From positions 248,001-312,000 of the forward strand of contig NW_013547020.1 of the NCBI RefSeq assembly GCF_000711695.1: a DNA stretch of 64,000 nt, given 5' to 3'. Below the pieces are notes generated by a model. It did not search any database. It worked only from the letters and a program-made list of their open reading frames with translations, and had not been told where the DNA came from. This document shows positions 46,335 to 58,529 of this stretch, in pieces; the first letter of the stretch is position 1; each line of letters opens with the position of its first letter. This stretch comes from Tilletiaria anomala UBC 951 (Eukaryota > Basidiomycota > Exobasidiomycetes > Georgefischeriales > Tilletiariaceae). The position numbers were made by a program, and so were the translations under genes.

Positions 46335-48390
46335 TCAATGCGAATGACTGCCGATCAAGATCTGTAGCGTCTTGGGTATCACGGCACCCAGCAGAAGAAC
46401 GACGATGCGCAAGCGCTTGGGCACCCAGTCGCGTTCGTCTCTTTCGTCGCCTTCATTGTCGCCGATGTTGTTCGCGTCGCCATCTTCATCGTCTCCCAGC
46501 GCGAGAGCCCGCGTGCTGGCGTACTCATGCTCGCCGTGCGAGCCACTGCGATCCACATGTGGCATGGCTGCATCCCGCTGCCGCAGCCGCCGCGGCCGCA
46601 GTCCTTCACGACGCGCGTGCCGATGCGTGGGAGGAGCAGAAGAGGATGAAGCACCGCCTTCGCCCGCATCCGGCCCGGGAAAATCGGTGACATCTTCGAG
46701 CGCGTGCATGACCACGTACAGAAATGTGCCTCCCGAGAAAGTGAGCGCTGCGCCAATGTAGATACCCGAGACTGCGCTGCTGGTGGTGCCGGCAATGCTC
46801 TGCACCCCTTCCATCATGGCTGCCGCCGGATCGCTACCAGCGACCACTATTTGTGTGACGCGGAAGAACAGCGAGAGGATGAGGTAGGCTTCGGGATAAG
46901 TGTGTGAGCGTTCACCGAAGAGTCAGCAAGAAGCCACGCGATGCAGTGCTTTCGTCGCACTCACTGAGAACGGCTCCAAAAGGCGTGCACAGGCTGAAGA
47001 TGGCAACTGCCTTGCGTATGTCCGTCCTGTGCAGGCGCCGCGCGAGCAGCACGCTGCACAGCCCGAAGCTCGCGGGCGCCTTGTGGATCATGAGTGCCGC
47101 GAACACGATCCACGTCAGGCTCGCATCGGCGGACGCGACGGATGCGCCCATCGCAATGCCGTCGGCGACGGCATGAATCATCAGCCCCACGATCGATGCC
47201 AGCGCCGCTTTCAACCCCTCAGATGAGTCCGAAGGGCGCAGCAGCGACGGGATGCGCCGCGAGTGCCCCAAAAGCGCCGAGGACGGCACAGCGCGCAACG
47301 TTCGCCCATGTGCATGCACATGCGGCTGTGAGGTGGATTGGGGCAGCTGCCGCTGGCCATGGCCATGGCCATGGTCAAGGATATGATCTGCCGAGTATCC
47401 TCCACTTTCGAGGTCTTTCCAAACATGACGCTCGCCGTCGCGAAGGGAAGGAGCGTCGTGATATGCAGCAGAAGTAGCGTCTCTCCCCGTTTCGTTCCCT
47501 TGCACCTCTTCATCTGCTTCTAATGAGCCGCACTCCCCGCTGCTGATGCTTCCGCCCGCCTCGGAGTGGCGAAGCGTTGCAAACGAGTGCACATGTTTCC
47601 GACCAGCAGGAACAGCTGTGACGGAGGCGGGGTCGATAAGCTCCGCGTCGCCGTTCCTTTCACCACTGTGCGATGCGTCGTTGTAGATCGAATACTGCCT
47701 GTGCATCCGGACGCTGCCTTTGGGCGTGCCAGATCGGTGGATATATGTTGCACTTCCTGACGAAGAATTTGCACATCCACCTGCACCCGCTTCTTCAGCG
47801 GGCTCATCACCCAAGGCGAGCGCCTCGTACTGCCACCGTGTCGATTGCCGCCCGCAGGGCGGGCTCGGGTCGCTGGCTTTCGACGAACATTGTTCGAGGC
47901 TTCCGGTGAGCAGTGAGAGGAAATTTCAAACGTCCGCGTGGCACAGTGTCAGATAAAGATGGTATATGGACTGTGCATCCACTCACAGGAACATGAGAAA
48001 AAAGCCTGCGAGAAGGCAAAACCCGATGATGCTCTCTCCCCCACTGAGCGCATCCAGGAACCTCTTCCCGATCGGCACGTCCGCCGCATTCGAAGGAGCA
48101 TGGCGCCGATGGTGACGACCCCATGACACGGAGTGTCCCAATCCGGTATCAAGAGTCCGATGTAGCTGCTCCTGTTCTTCCTGCATCTGTATTTCAGCGC
48201 GAAGTACTGCGCCGACCCCCTCGGGTATGACGAGCGTCAAGCAACTACCGAGCAGCAGGCCAGCGCCTAGAAGCTCAACGTAGCGGAGGCTCTTGCGCGA
48301 GAGCGGCAGGATGAGGGGCATTTGGCCAAAAATGAAGGTGCCAATGGCAAGGGACGAGACGAGCAGGATCAGCTGGATGAAAGACTGCAT
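46335..48390 (-). CDS. ZIP-family metal transporter, ZIP9/Atx2-like, with His-rich loop
   Basis: Three exons on the minus strand: 48390-47987, 47899-46965 and 46888-46335, giving 630 residues. Introns (87 and 76 nt) are GT-AG and in phase. Membrane segments begin at once (MQSFIQLILLVSSLAIGTFI), then VELLGAGLLLGSCLTLVIPEGV. The signature helices IVGLMIHAVADGIAMG (HxxxDG) and FAALMIHKAPASFGL carry the metal-site histidines and aspartate. TYLILSLFF and GIYIGAALTFSGGTFLYVV follow. Between helices 3 and 4 lies a loop of over 200 residues with HGHGHG and HVHAHG clusters, probably cytosolic or lumenal zinc-binding sequence. ZIP9/Atx2 proteins move Zn or Mn across Golgi membranes. A second acidic insert (about 545-600) precedes the last helix. 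Family length is usually 300-450. Confidence 0.9.
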
Positions 48391-49308
48391 CTTGAGTTCC
48401 CTTGGGCTTGTTGTGTCACGCCGAGCCACACCTTGCCGTGCTGCGCCTCAGTGACCGATTACCTTCACGACAAAGCGAGTAGAATGGGACAGTGCATCGT
48501 GGTCCTGCATTCAACGCACTTCGAGGCGAGTTCGGCCGAACTCCAATTCAGCGCTTGGGCGCTCCCTTTGTTAGTTTCCGGAGCTGCCAGGGCAGAAGGG
48601 TTGGCGAATCAGACCGTGTCGCTTTCTCAAGCACCCCTGGCTCCCAAACACACAAGCCGCCAAGGTTCGCGTCGAGGATAGATCAGGGCAACTTGAAGGT
48701 GTGCATGGATACGGGCAGGCCGCTGGCGGCGTCTCGCTTTGGACTTATCCAAAGGTTGTTTGGAACGAGATGCCAGAGATGGTGTGAAGGAACAGGTCAC
48801 GTGACCATGGATTCAGCACTGTTGAGGCATGGCCTCTTCAGCCCATCCACCAGCGTCCTCGCCCCTCTTATCACTCATCATCGGCTATGCTGTATGTGCA
48901 CACCCGTATGCTCCTCAGCCTTTAAAGGATTTAACCAATATCCTTGCCTTTGTAGTATGCTTCTGCACCTCTGCGGATGGGCCCTCTGGTAGACCACTGT
49001 CGCAACAAGGCAACAGCCAGTGAGAGACGAGGCGAGCGCAGACTACAGTTAGCCTTGTAATGCAAATAGGCGCAGTGCCATCCTTCCCAGCCAACACCCC
49101 CCCCCAAAATGGTCCGAGTAGGGTTGCACCCCCCTTCCCAAAATATAAAGAATCTGCTGATTGTGTGATCGAGACACTTCCAGCCGTCGTCTGTGGTTGT
49201 GCACATGCAACAAGGTCGTTGTGCGGATCGATGGGCGTAGCATACGCAAGCAAGGACAGGAGCAAAGAGGCTAGCTAAGCAGAGGAGACGCTGGACAGCC
49301 GGAGAATC
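48391..49308. promoter_or_regulatory. Divergent promoters of the ZIP gene and tap42
   Basis: 918 bases between divergent starts. A run of ten C occurs near 49087. No gene recognised; short frames lack features. Confidence 0.4.
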
Positions 49309-50921
49309 ATGGAGGGTACTGCAGATCTCACTTTTAATCAGCTGCTGCAGCGATGCTTTGCGCTCGCGGCCGGCGATACCGGCGCCGGCAGCTTCGTTGC
49401 AGCATCAGCAGCAGGAATGAGGAGCAGCACAGCCCAGGACCCAGCGCTGCCGCTTGTCTCGCTGCTCGAGCTGGCCGCCCGGCGCGCTGCACAGCTTGCG
49501 CTGGTCAACCCGGCCGAAGAGACACTGCGCGAGGTGTCGACCGGCGCGCTGCGCTCACTCCTGATCCATAGCCTGCGAGGCGAGGCTGAGGCCAACGTCC
49601 GCACCGCCTTTGACGCTAGGGCCGAGCGGCGGCGCAGGCTGGCGAACAGCAAGGTGAGTGCATGGGGATAGGCTGTGGCTTGCCCCGGGCGTGGCAAGCG
49701 TCATTGCTGATGTAACGTGTTTATTTTTGGTCGCTGCGATGCACTCAACAGGCGCACTACAACGTCTTCCTTCACTCTCTTCAAGCGCTCAAGATCATCC
49801 CGCCCATCACAGACTCGCTGCTCAAGGCGCATGCGCAGCTCTACGCGTCAGACGACGGCGAAGACGGCGGAGAAGCATCGTCAGCATCACGCACCGCGCT
49901 CCCTCCGAACGCAGCGCTCGCCGCTTCTGCGCGGCGGCGTGAGCTCAAGATTGCGCTGTTCAAAACCGAGCGCAGCCTCAAGTCCTCCCTCGAGCTGTTC
50001 CGCAGCGCCTTTTCTACAAGCAACAGGCTGTGGAGCGGCTCAGCGGCGCTGTCGTCACCTGAAGATGTGTTTTATGACGCCATGTTCCCACGGCGGCCGC
50101 GCAGGAAGGGCGGCGAAGGCGGAGAGGAAACGAACAGCGACGGGGACCAAGAGGAAGCGGACAGCGATGATGATGATGAGGACAAGGACGATGAAGAAGA
50201 AGATCGAAGCGCAGACGGCCAAGTGGTAGCAGGAGCAAGCAGCGACTCAAACACCGGCGTACCACGTACCGTTCGCGCATATATCCTGCTCTTGCTCAAC
50301 CTTCACGCAGTGAAAGCGTCGCAGCAGCTCGAGTCGGCACAGCAAGAGCTCCAGCTGCTCGCATCCATGCCAGAAGCAGCAGCCGTATCAGAAAACGGAT
50401 CTGGGCTGTCAGGGGCCGACCTCCGTCAGCGCGCACGCCACGCCGGCAACCCCGACTGGAGGCTCGATCGCGGTCCCGGAGGCAGCGGCGCGCTGTCCGG
50501 GCCGTTGCTCGACGACAAGGGTAAGCCGCTGCGCCCCTTTGTCATTACCGATGGTACCGATAACACCGGCAGCGGCGCTGCAGAAGCTGCTGTGCCAGCG
50601 GAGATGAGCGCACGAGAGCGCGCGCACGCCGAGGTCTTCCGGCCCTCGCACCGGCTGCCGACCATGTCGATCGACGACTACCTCGCCGAGGAGCGGCGGC
50701 GCGGCAATATCATCGAGGGTGGCGGCGCGGCGGCCGCGGCGCAGCCGACGCCGCGCGAGGCGCGCGCTCTGCGTGCAGAGGGACACGGCCCGGGCGGTGC
50801 CACCACCAGCACGACTCAGGCCGAGGAGGCGGACGAGGAGCGCCGAAGGGAGCAGATCGAATGGGACGAGTTCAAGGAGGCCAATCCAAAAGGCGCAGGT
50901 AACACGATGAATAGGGGCTAA
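49309..50921 (+). CDS. tap42: PP2A regulatory subunit Tap42 (alpha4/IGBP1 family)
   Basis: Two exons, 49309-49653 and 49752-50921, with a 98-nt GT-AG intron; 504 residues (yeast Tap42 has 366). The TPR-like helical N-terminal domain covers about 1-330: LRSLLIHSLRGEAE, then AHYNVFLHSLQALKIIPP, RRRELKIALFKTERSL, and TVRAYILLLLNLHAVKASQQL. The C-terminal landmark of the family is clear: RPFVITDG, EVFRPSHRLPTMSIDDYLAEE, RRGNIIEGGG, and the invariant end NPKGAGNTMNRG. Tap42 binds PP2A-type catalytic subunits and acts downstream of TORC1. An acidic insert of about 40 residues (from about 263) in the helical domain makes the protein longer than usual. It is divergent from the ZIP gene. Confidence 0.93.
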
Positions 50922-51328
50922 AGACTGTGTACTGCGGCGTCTATGGGACTAAGCGTTAGAAGACGACGTGCGGCTGTGAGCATGAGGGTGCCAACGTGCG
51001 GATGAGTGAAGGAGTGAATGAATGAATGAATGAATGAATGTGGCAGCTTCGCTTCGAAGCAGATGTCCAAATGTTCGTGCTTGTCGGACTGGCCCGGTTG
51101 AGGAGGCCAGGGGTATCGATGATGAACGCAATCGCGGAAGTACAGGGGCTCGAATGGAGACGAAAGAAACAGTTTGTTAAGAGCGTGCGAAAGCCTGCTT
51201 CGCCGCGTCGGATATTGGAAGATCACGGCCTACGAAGGGAGCAGGAAAGGGGTTCTGTCAGTGGACTTCAGCGGAAATGCGTCAGCAGTGGTTCCCTCAC
51301 CTGTGTTTTAAGAGGAAAATTCTGCAGG
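50922..51328. other. Convergent gap between tap42 and the membrane-protein gene
   Basis: 407 bases of presumed 3' untranslated sequence. Contains a (GAAT)n repeat at 51016-51040. Confidence 0.5.
51016..51040. repeat. (GAAT)6 tetranucleotide repeat
   Basis: Six perfect GAAT units plus one base, in the convergent gap after tap42. Confidence 0.9.
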
Positions 51329-54300
51329 CTACTCGCCGACCACACTCTGGCGGTGAGGGTCGATATAGAAGCGGAAAACCTGCATGGTCGGCGACATGTA
51401 CTCGCTGTATTGCCTGTGCAGCGCTCGCTTCGCCAATTTCCGTTGTGGTTTCTCGCTACTCGCACTGATGCTGTTGTGGCTGTTAGGCAGGCGTATGATC
51501 ATCGCAGGTTCGTATTCTGCCGGAGACGAAGGAGCACTGTTCGTCGACGCCGAATTCGACAGCGCTTCTATGCTCTCGTTCGGGTGTAAGTACAGCGGCG
51601 AAGAAGGTGCGTCGATCTCGACCGTCCGTGGTGACGGCGGTGGTGATGAACTTCGGCCCAGCAACCGGGGGCGAAGGCCGGGATCGGATGACGGTGATCT
51701 CGTCCGGCCTTGGAGGGAACGTCGCGACGATGATGATGAAGGCGACTGCAGCGTATTTCTGCTCGAGCTGGAAGGACCTCGTTCCAGTACCTCTCGTGTT
51801 GCAAAGAACGACCAGGCGTCGATGTCTGCCTCATTGGAGATCAGACTGCGCCCGCGCGGGTTCGACTCGGATTTCGACAAGGATGGCCCGGGATGGTGGT
51901 GGACAATGCCCGAGGCGCTTGTCGCCAAACCAGAGGCAAGGCTGGGGCGCCAGAGCATGCGCGGAAGCTCAGACATATCCTCATCGGACCCTGTAGTGTC
52001 ATCGAGGAACAGCCCCAACCCGGAGCTTATCTTAGCACCAGCCCGGAAGCGCCTCTTGGTCGAGCTGGACGTGGACGTGCGACAAGGCGTACCCGGCGAA
52101 GAGTGGCGCGCGTGTGCGGCATCGTACTGCGCCGTACCATGCGCCACTCTGTGAGACATGCGCTGCGGCAGGTGATAGCCCAGGCCTCGGACATTGCTGG
52201 GCGCCTTCCTGCTGCCGTTCGCCCCTTGCTGCTCTGGATGCAGCGTGACAGCTTCGAAGCGCATTCCATCGGACCCGCTCGCCATAGACATCACTTCCTC
52301 ATGGTCGTCGTTGCTCGCTGCCATCGATGATGGCGACGGGTTGATCTCCATGCCGAAGAATTCGTGCAACGCAGAGGCCGCATCGTATGGCACAGTGGAA
52401 GAAACCCATGAACGAGTAGGGATCCTCGGTGCGAGTGAGTTTGGTCGACTTGCAACCGAGTATGCGCTTCCTGTCGATGCTGTGGACACGGGCCGGAAGA
52501 GATGATCATGTTGCATTGAGGTGCGAGCGTCCTGATGACCATGAGAGGAATTGCGCAGTGTGTGTCGCTTGTCAGTCTGATCGACGTCCAATAAAAATCT
52601 TACTTGTCCTTTTGTCTTGGTAATCGATCTGGCGAGCTGAGCTTTCGCTTCTGGCGGACCGTTCAGCAGCAATTGCTGACGCACACTGTGCAGCATTGCA
52701 TTCTCCGCACTGGACTCGGTGCCGCGCCGCGGGCGCGTCTTGATGGGCACAATAGGTCTGCTCTCCTGCGTCGGCAGCGTCCCAGCGCGCCTTCTGCGGG
52801 GAGATGGCCTGCTAGGCACCACGAGCAGCTGTGCAATCAGACGAAGGGCTTCCTCGATCGCATCGAGGCCATCCATGTCTGCAATAGCATCGATTGTGCG
52901 CCGGTAGCGCTCGCGTGAGGGCGCTGGCATTATTCGAGCACGAGTTGGCGTCACGGTCATGGCTTGCGCATGGGTCTTGATCATGTGCATGCTTGGAATG
53001 CGGCTGGGTTTCGAATTGATGCCTTCTTCATGAGTCGCAGGTTCCGGGCGGGACTGGGGCGTGATACTAGAGTGTCCCACCGGCTTTTCGGAGAAGTCAG
53101 ATACATCTTCCTGTACGCTTTCGGTGGTGTCCAAGAAGTTCATAGTAGTGGCGCCGGCTGTCATTGAATGTTCTGAGCTACTCGGGCTGATCGCGGCCAG
53201 AATATCACAGCTGCCTAGTCTCTGAGGGATAGATTGCCCAGCTGCTGCAGATTGCCAATCGGCAATCGTTTCTGCCATGTAGTGAAGCAAGTCAGAACTT
53301 GCGTGTTGGTATAGCTCTCAGTTTTACTGCACAACTCACCATTCAACGTATTGATGAGCTTTGCCGCCGGCTGCCTTGAGTCCGAAGCCGCATTTGTATC
53401 GAGGCTAACGCCGAGACCTTGCACAGGCGTCGGCAGAGAGACAGACTGGAAAGAAGAGCTGCCAACGAGAGTCTCCTCGCTTGAGTCCCTCCTGACGAAG
53501 GGGGGGCGTGTCGGCTTCGGGTCACATGTTAGCCCGGCAGGAGCAAGCATGTCTTGATCAAATGGCCGAGCAGCAGAATCGATGTCCGAGTTGACACGTG
53601 GGACTTGTGAAGAGGCTGCCCAGGAGGTTTGAGTATCGTGCTTTGGCGCGGAAGAGTGCCAGTCCCCATGTTGTCTGTTTGGGCTCGCGAGGATCTCCAT
53701 GCTTTCACGATCTAGGGCAGGAGAGGGTGCCGAGATGAGCGGAGAGTCGACATTGCGCCAGGCAGTCGGAGAGTATAGGTATACTGCGGCTGAGAGGGGT
53801 GAAGCGCTTGCTTGGTGAATTTGACCATTCGTGGCGCCGCGCGACGTCGAGCTGATTTGTCTGGGGTGGGCAGCGGATTGCAAGGACACAGACACCTGCT
53901 GCGCACCGCCAGGAGGTCTTTCCGAAGGATACGATCCTTCAGCCGAGCCTGTAGCGTTCGGGCCTCCAGCGTTCGCTTGTGTGGCGTGATTGGCAGAACC
54001 CTCGTAGAGGTCGACCTTGAAGTCCGCAAAGCGAGGTGTGTTCGGAAGGCTGACGGAAGTCGGCAAGTCTCCATAATCCTTGGTTCTGTATCGAAATAAG
54101 CCTCCCGTCTTGACGCTACCGCTGCCAGGCAGACGGGACCAGAGGGAAGCTCCCTGTGCCTGCGCCACAGGTGTCTCGTAGGGTGAAACGAGTCGTTGCA
54201 CATGTCCATCGATTATCACACTCGGGGCGCTCTGTACCTTGCGAGATTTCGGTCCGGAGCGATTGCCGCTCCACCAGCGTTTCAGCCTACCACCTGTTGT

Positions 54301-55158
54301 CGAGCCGCCTTTTCGATTGCGTCGAGAGTTTGGCCAGTTCAACGACCCGTCAGCGGAAGAACGGTCAGAGACGAACGACGTGGAGCCACCGAGCTTTGTG
54401 GCATCGTCATCGGAGCCATCGTGATACCGAGAGCGAGCCTGCCGGTCCAGGCTATCGATGCTAGCTTGGAGTTCTGTTGCTTTGCGCTCGAGGTTACGGA
54501 CGCCATGGCGATAGACGCATATGCCGACGACAGACATAGCAAGTATCAGGACAATGATTCCGAAGACAGACATGCCTAGATACGCAGCGAAATGAGGCGG
54601 CGGGGGCTGCCAAGCAGAGGGCAGGTATGCACTGCTGCTTGCGTCAGAGTCTGCATTAGAGCCCGAAAACGAGGCCTCAGCGGAAGGGCTGCCAGCACTG
54701 AGCGATGGATGTGCAGCCGCCACCGCCGCAGTCGAGAAAGCAACTGCCGCTGGTGATGTGTAGACGAAGCCGTATGGGTCCGTCAGAGTGAGCGCGCTTG
54801 TGTATGCGATCCGCGGCTGGATACCGGTTGTGCCCGCAAGTACGAAGGAACCGGCATTGATGATGCGTTTGCTACCTGCGGGGTCAGGACCGTACTCAAC
54901 CTTGTTGCTCCCCTTATCGGTGCTATAGGGTCTTGTGTGGGCTGGACTCCTACTACCGCCACCATTTCTGGCTCCATTACCCTTGGTATCACCATTGACG
55001 TCTGCTACATCTCGTGGGGCTTGCCGATGTTGTTGGGCCCTCCCTCTTGGTGTAGACGGCATGCGGGAATAGCGCCGGGCAGGGCGGCCGGCAGCTCGAG
55101 TAGGAAGCGCTGGGTCATAAGCGAGTACCCCGAATGGTGCCAGGTCCCGCTGGTCCAT
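51329..55158 (-). CDS. Large single-pass membrane protein of unknown function
   Basis: Two exons on the minus strand, 55158-53340 and 53271-51329, with a 68-nt GT-AG intron in phase 1; 1253 residues. I do not recognise the family. Residues 1-190 are polar, Ser/Ala-rich and contain basic patches. One membrane helix is clear at about 192-215 (MSVFGIIVLILAMSVVGICVY), followed by a short coiled coil (RNLERKATELQASIDSLDRQ). The remaining 1000 residues are disordered and Ser/Pro-rich with scattered Arg-rich patches. There is no cleavable signal peptide, so the helix probably acts as a signal anchor. The C-terminal 45 residues are more ordered (RKLAKRALHRQYSEYMSPTM then VFRFYIDPHRQSV) and may be the conserved functional part. 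The layout recalls fungal wall-stress or polarity scaffold proteins, but this is only a loose resemblance. Confidence 0.75.
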
Positions 55159-56246
55159 CTTGACCGTGCGTCCGCTCAAGTATATGCTGATAGCACCTCC
55201 TGCGCCGCGTGGAGGGTCAGCAAAGCATGCGTGAATGAGTACGATGATACGGCGACGACCGTGAGCTTGCTGCCAGCGCTTGCTTCTTGACAAGGCGATG
55301 AAGCACACAGACTCTAGTGGATGGTGTTGATGGTTAGAAGTACAGAATTGAATGCATTCACACAAGCCATCACACCTACATCCAGAGCTCAAAGGGCGAC
55401 GAGGACTCGGTCAAACGGCGAGAAACACGAGGATTGAACAAACCCTTTCCGAGTCCGTGCTCATCGGTCATTCAGATGTCCGAGTGAGGTTGTGAAGACT
55501 GCACAGCCAAACGGATGTTCATGTAGAGGATCGTGGCAAGAGGCTTCCGGCGTTTCAGGCACATTTGCAGCACACCTATGAGTCTCTTGCTGTCATTGTT
55601 TCAAGCGTCGGATGCTCGGAGCGGCACTAGCAAGTTAGCCGTTGGCTAAGGCACATCGAAAGGTCATCCATGTGAGGACTTCAGAGAGCGAGGCTGCGAA
55701 GAGTCTGCTCGTAGAGAACGCAGGATACGAATATGAATTACCGGAGCGAGGAGGGCGAGGGGCGAAGAGGCTTGCGAAGTCCGGGTGTTGACGCATTGTT
55801 GGTGTCGTCATCGATAGGCGCGCTCTATCAATATTCAGTAGACCGATCTCGAGATACCAAGGGGGAGTGTGCCTGGATTGCCTAGTCCATTGATATGATG
55901 CTGAATGCATCGATGCAGACAACTCACGTTCTTCCGCGGAGAGAGAGTGTCTGTGTGTCTCGCAACTTGTTGAAGCTTGGAACGAGTAAAATGGGGAAGA
56001 TGGATGCGATCCTAGCCGTTGATGGGTTAATGGTGTTGACGCTGTCCGTTGTGCTGGGCGGGCGCGACCATGTAGGCCAATGCAGATCACGTGACATTCC
56101 AAGTTCCTCGATTCCTCTCTCTTTCTAGTCTTCACTTTCAAGAGCAAGTCACCTTTCGCCAGTCTTCCGACCTTTTAGAAAGTCTGAGGGCATCAAGCAA
56201 GAATCCGCCTCGAACAGGTAGACGCTGTTAGCCGAAACTATTTACC
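55159..56246. promoter_or_regulatory. Divergent promoters of the membrane-protein gene and mrpl51
   Basis: 1.1 kb between divergent starts. The open frame upstream of 55158 on the minus strand has no ATG. Nothing else recognised. Confidence 0.4.
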
Positions 56247-56861
56247 ATGACAGCAGCGGCCTCCTCGTCCTCCGCAGTGACCCGGCATGTCCGCTCGCGC
56301 CTGCTGCGCGGCACCCTCTTTTCGAGGCCCGGGCCTGCTGGCCAACCAGCAGGCTCATACGTTCTTCCCTGCCGCAAGATCGTCCTCGAATACTGCCCGC
56401 GCGGGGCCAGCAGCGTTGGTACGAGAGACTTTCTCACCACACCTACGCACAAGGCGCCAAGAGTCGCGGCGGCGGCTATTGCGGCCCAGTCGCGGATCGT
56501 GCAACTCGCACAAGAGTTTCCCAGCGTAGAGGTCGTCATCAAGGAGGCGCCGCATAAGCACCCGCTCGCACGAGGTTTCTACAGTGAGCAAAGAACTAAA
56601 GCATACCTGAATCTGTCTTGAGTAATTCTCTGATTCGTTCTTTTGGGCGAACGTTTGTCAACTTGGTCGACAGTGAATGGCCGCACGAAGGAAATCTCTC
56701 TCCGGAACCTACCTCGCAACTCTGTTTCGAAAACGCTGGAGTTGCTGCTCAACTCCTCAGGCAAGAAAATTGTCAGCCTCAAACGCAAGCCGGTGGAGAG
56801 CATCACGGAGTCAGCAAGAGGGATATGGAGCGCACTACACGCCCCACCGAAGCAACTGTGA
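56247..56861 (+). CDS. mrpl51: Mitochondrial large-subunit ribosomal protein mL43 (yeast L51 family)
   Basis: Two exons, 56247-56583 and 56674-56861, with a 90-nt GT-AG intron in phase 1; 174 residues (yeast Mrpl51 has 140). The first 40 residues are basic and Ser/Ala-rich (VTRHVRSRLLRGTLFSRPG), as for a mitochondrial targeting sequence. The L51/S25/CI-B8 thioredoxin-like domain follows: RKIVLEYCPRGASSVGTRDFL, VEVVIKEAPHKHPLARGFY, NGRTKEISLRNLP, and the helix TLELLLNSSGKKI. In the family this domain sits in the mitochondrial large ribosomal subunit. The exon junction falls between GFY and NGR; most relatives have V or I there and this one has M. It converges with luc7. Confidence 0.93.
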
Positions 56862-57151
56862 TCCGCGCACACATGCTGCGTGCACACCCTGCTCCCCCGC
56901 TCCTGCATGCTGGGCACCCATCCTCCTACGACGGCCGTTTGCCTTCTTTTTGTGCCACAGAGCATGCGCCAACTGTATTTGTACCACTCAACCAGCATGC
57001 AGGCTTTCACTGGCCTATTGTGTGAAGACTAAGCGAAAGTTACGGGTGTCTCGCATACAACGAGCAAAAGTTAAATGCGTTTCTCCTCGTACCTATCGTA
57101 CACTGCTAATCGAAGCCGACCGCATATAGGTGTTGCGCTATTTATACACGC

Positions 57152-58529
57152 TCATTCATCCATCCCCCTTCTTCTCATGCTCCGAGCCCCGTCCTCGGCC
57201 GCTGCAGCCGGTGAGCGGGAGCGTTTCCTGAACTCCCTCTCCCGGTCGTCTCTTCGGTAATCGTCGGCGCGCCGGTCCCTGTACCCGTCGCGCTCGTCAT
57301 ACCGCCGGCGCTCTTGGTCCCGATCTCGATCTCGCGGATCGCTGCGCATCGACCGGTCCCAATCTCGCTCCCGGTCGTCGTAGCGATCGCGCGGCCCCGT
57401 CGGAGCGCCAGACAACCCTATGCCGCCAGCGAGGGGGGGGCGACCGTTCGGGACGTAAGAGCCCACACTATTCTGGTTCAGGTGATACCCATTTCCTGCA
57501 CCGGGACCGCCTGCAGCGTTCGGAAGAGACGTGCCGATGCCGGCTGCGATGGCTGCTGCGGGGCCAGTGCCATCTGCGCGCTTTTGCTCGAACTCGGTTA
57601 TCATCTGGCGCAGTTTAAGATAGCCCAAGTGCATCTAAGGTGGGAGTAGATGGCATGCATGCCGGGGTCAGCTCTGCGGCGGTTCAGCGTCCTAGCTCGA
57701 ATGTGATTGTGAACGCACCTTGCCTCCAAAGTGATCTGCAAGCCGTCTGTCAGAGTCCAGGATGGAAAGATATGCACCACAGACATCGCAGACTCTGAGC
57801 TTCTGATGCCCACTTGCGCCAGCGCTCTCATTAAGCTGCTGCAATTCCCTCTCCTTCTGGGCCTTCTCCTCCTTGAGTGCCTCCGCCTTTGCCAGCTCTT
57901 GCAGCGAAGCCTCGACCTCGCCTTCTTCACCCAGACGCTCGACCTCTGCCATAGCAGCTTGTACTGCGCTCTCCACCTCGCCGATTTCACGCATCAGATT
58001 CGAGAACTTGGCCGTCTCCTCAGGCGTCTGATCCAAGCGTCGTTTGTTGGCGGCGATTTTGCGATCGATGTCCGCCATGAAGGAGATGACGTTCTGCTCA
58101 TGTTCGAGCTCGAAGGTCGGGTAGCGCTCTTTCTTAGCCAGCGCTGCATTGTACTCGTCTTTCAGGCGCGGATTATGCGACTTTGGACATGGGCCCAGGT
58201 CGACTTTCTGCAGATGCAGAGCACACATGATGGCGGGCATTAAGATTAAAGAGGATATGAGAGGAGCATGCGGTCAAGGATTGGGCGCTCACTGTATTTG
58301 AGAATAAGTCATGCGGGCAGACTCCGCACAGAAAGTTCTTGCACACCTTGACGTCTGTAAAGTGCAAGTTCTCCGTCGCTGTGCCCATGGCTGATAGAGT
58401 GAGAAGACAATGAGGAATGGTCAGCACTACACATGCGTCGAATGCCGCGCAGCTGAAGTACGGGCACACACCCTCCGGTCCCATGAGCTTCTCAAGCATG
58501 ATACGCTGGATTTCGGCTTTCCTCCCCAT
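57152..58529 (-). CDS. luc7: U1 snRNP-associated protein Luc7
   Basis: Four exons on the minus strand: 58529-58472, 58390-58293, 58207-57719 and 57634-57152, giving 375 residues. Introns of 81-85 nt are GT-AG with matching phases. The start MGRKAEIQRIMLEKLMG is the family's N-terminal helix. The first zinc finger is CKNFLCGVCPHDLFSNT then LGPCPKSHN (CCCH type). A long coiled coil follows (about 75-180). The second finger is CDVCGAYLSILDSDRRLADH, completed by MHLGYLKLRQ. The C-terminal 100 residues are rich in RD/RE/RS dipeptides, as in metazoan LUC7L. Luc7 stabilises U1 on 5' splice sites. Such an RS-like tail is missing from yeast Luc7. It converges with mrpl51. Confidence 0.94.

Noticed and set aside
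50072-50299. Serine-run frame antisense to the acidic insert of tap42
   Set aside because: It is the mirror image of GAT/GAA-rich coding sequence in tap42.
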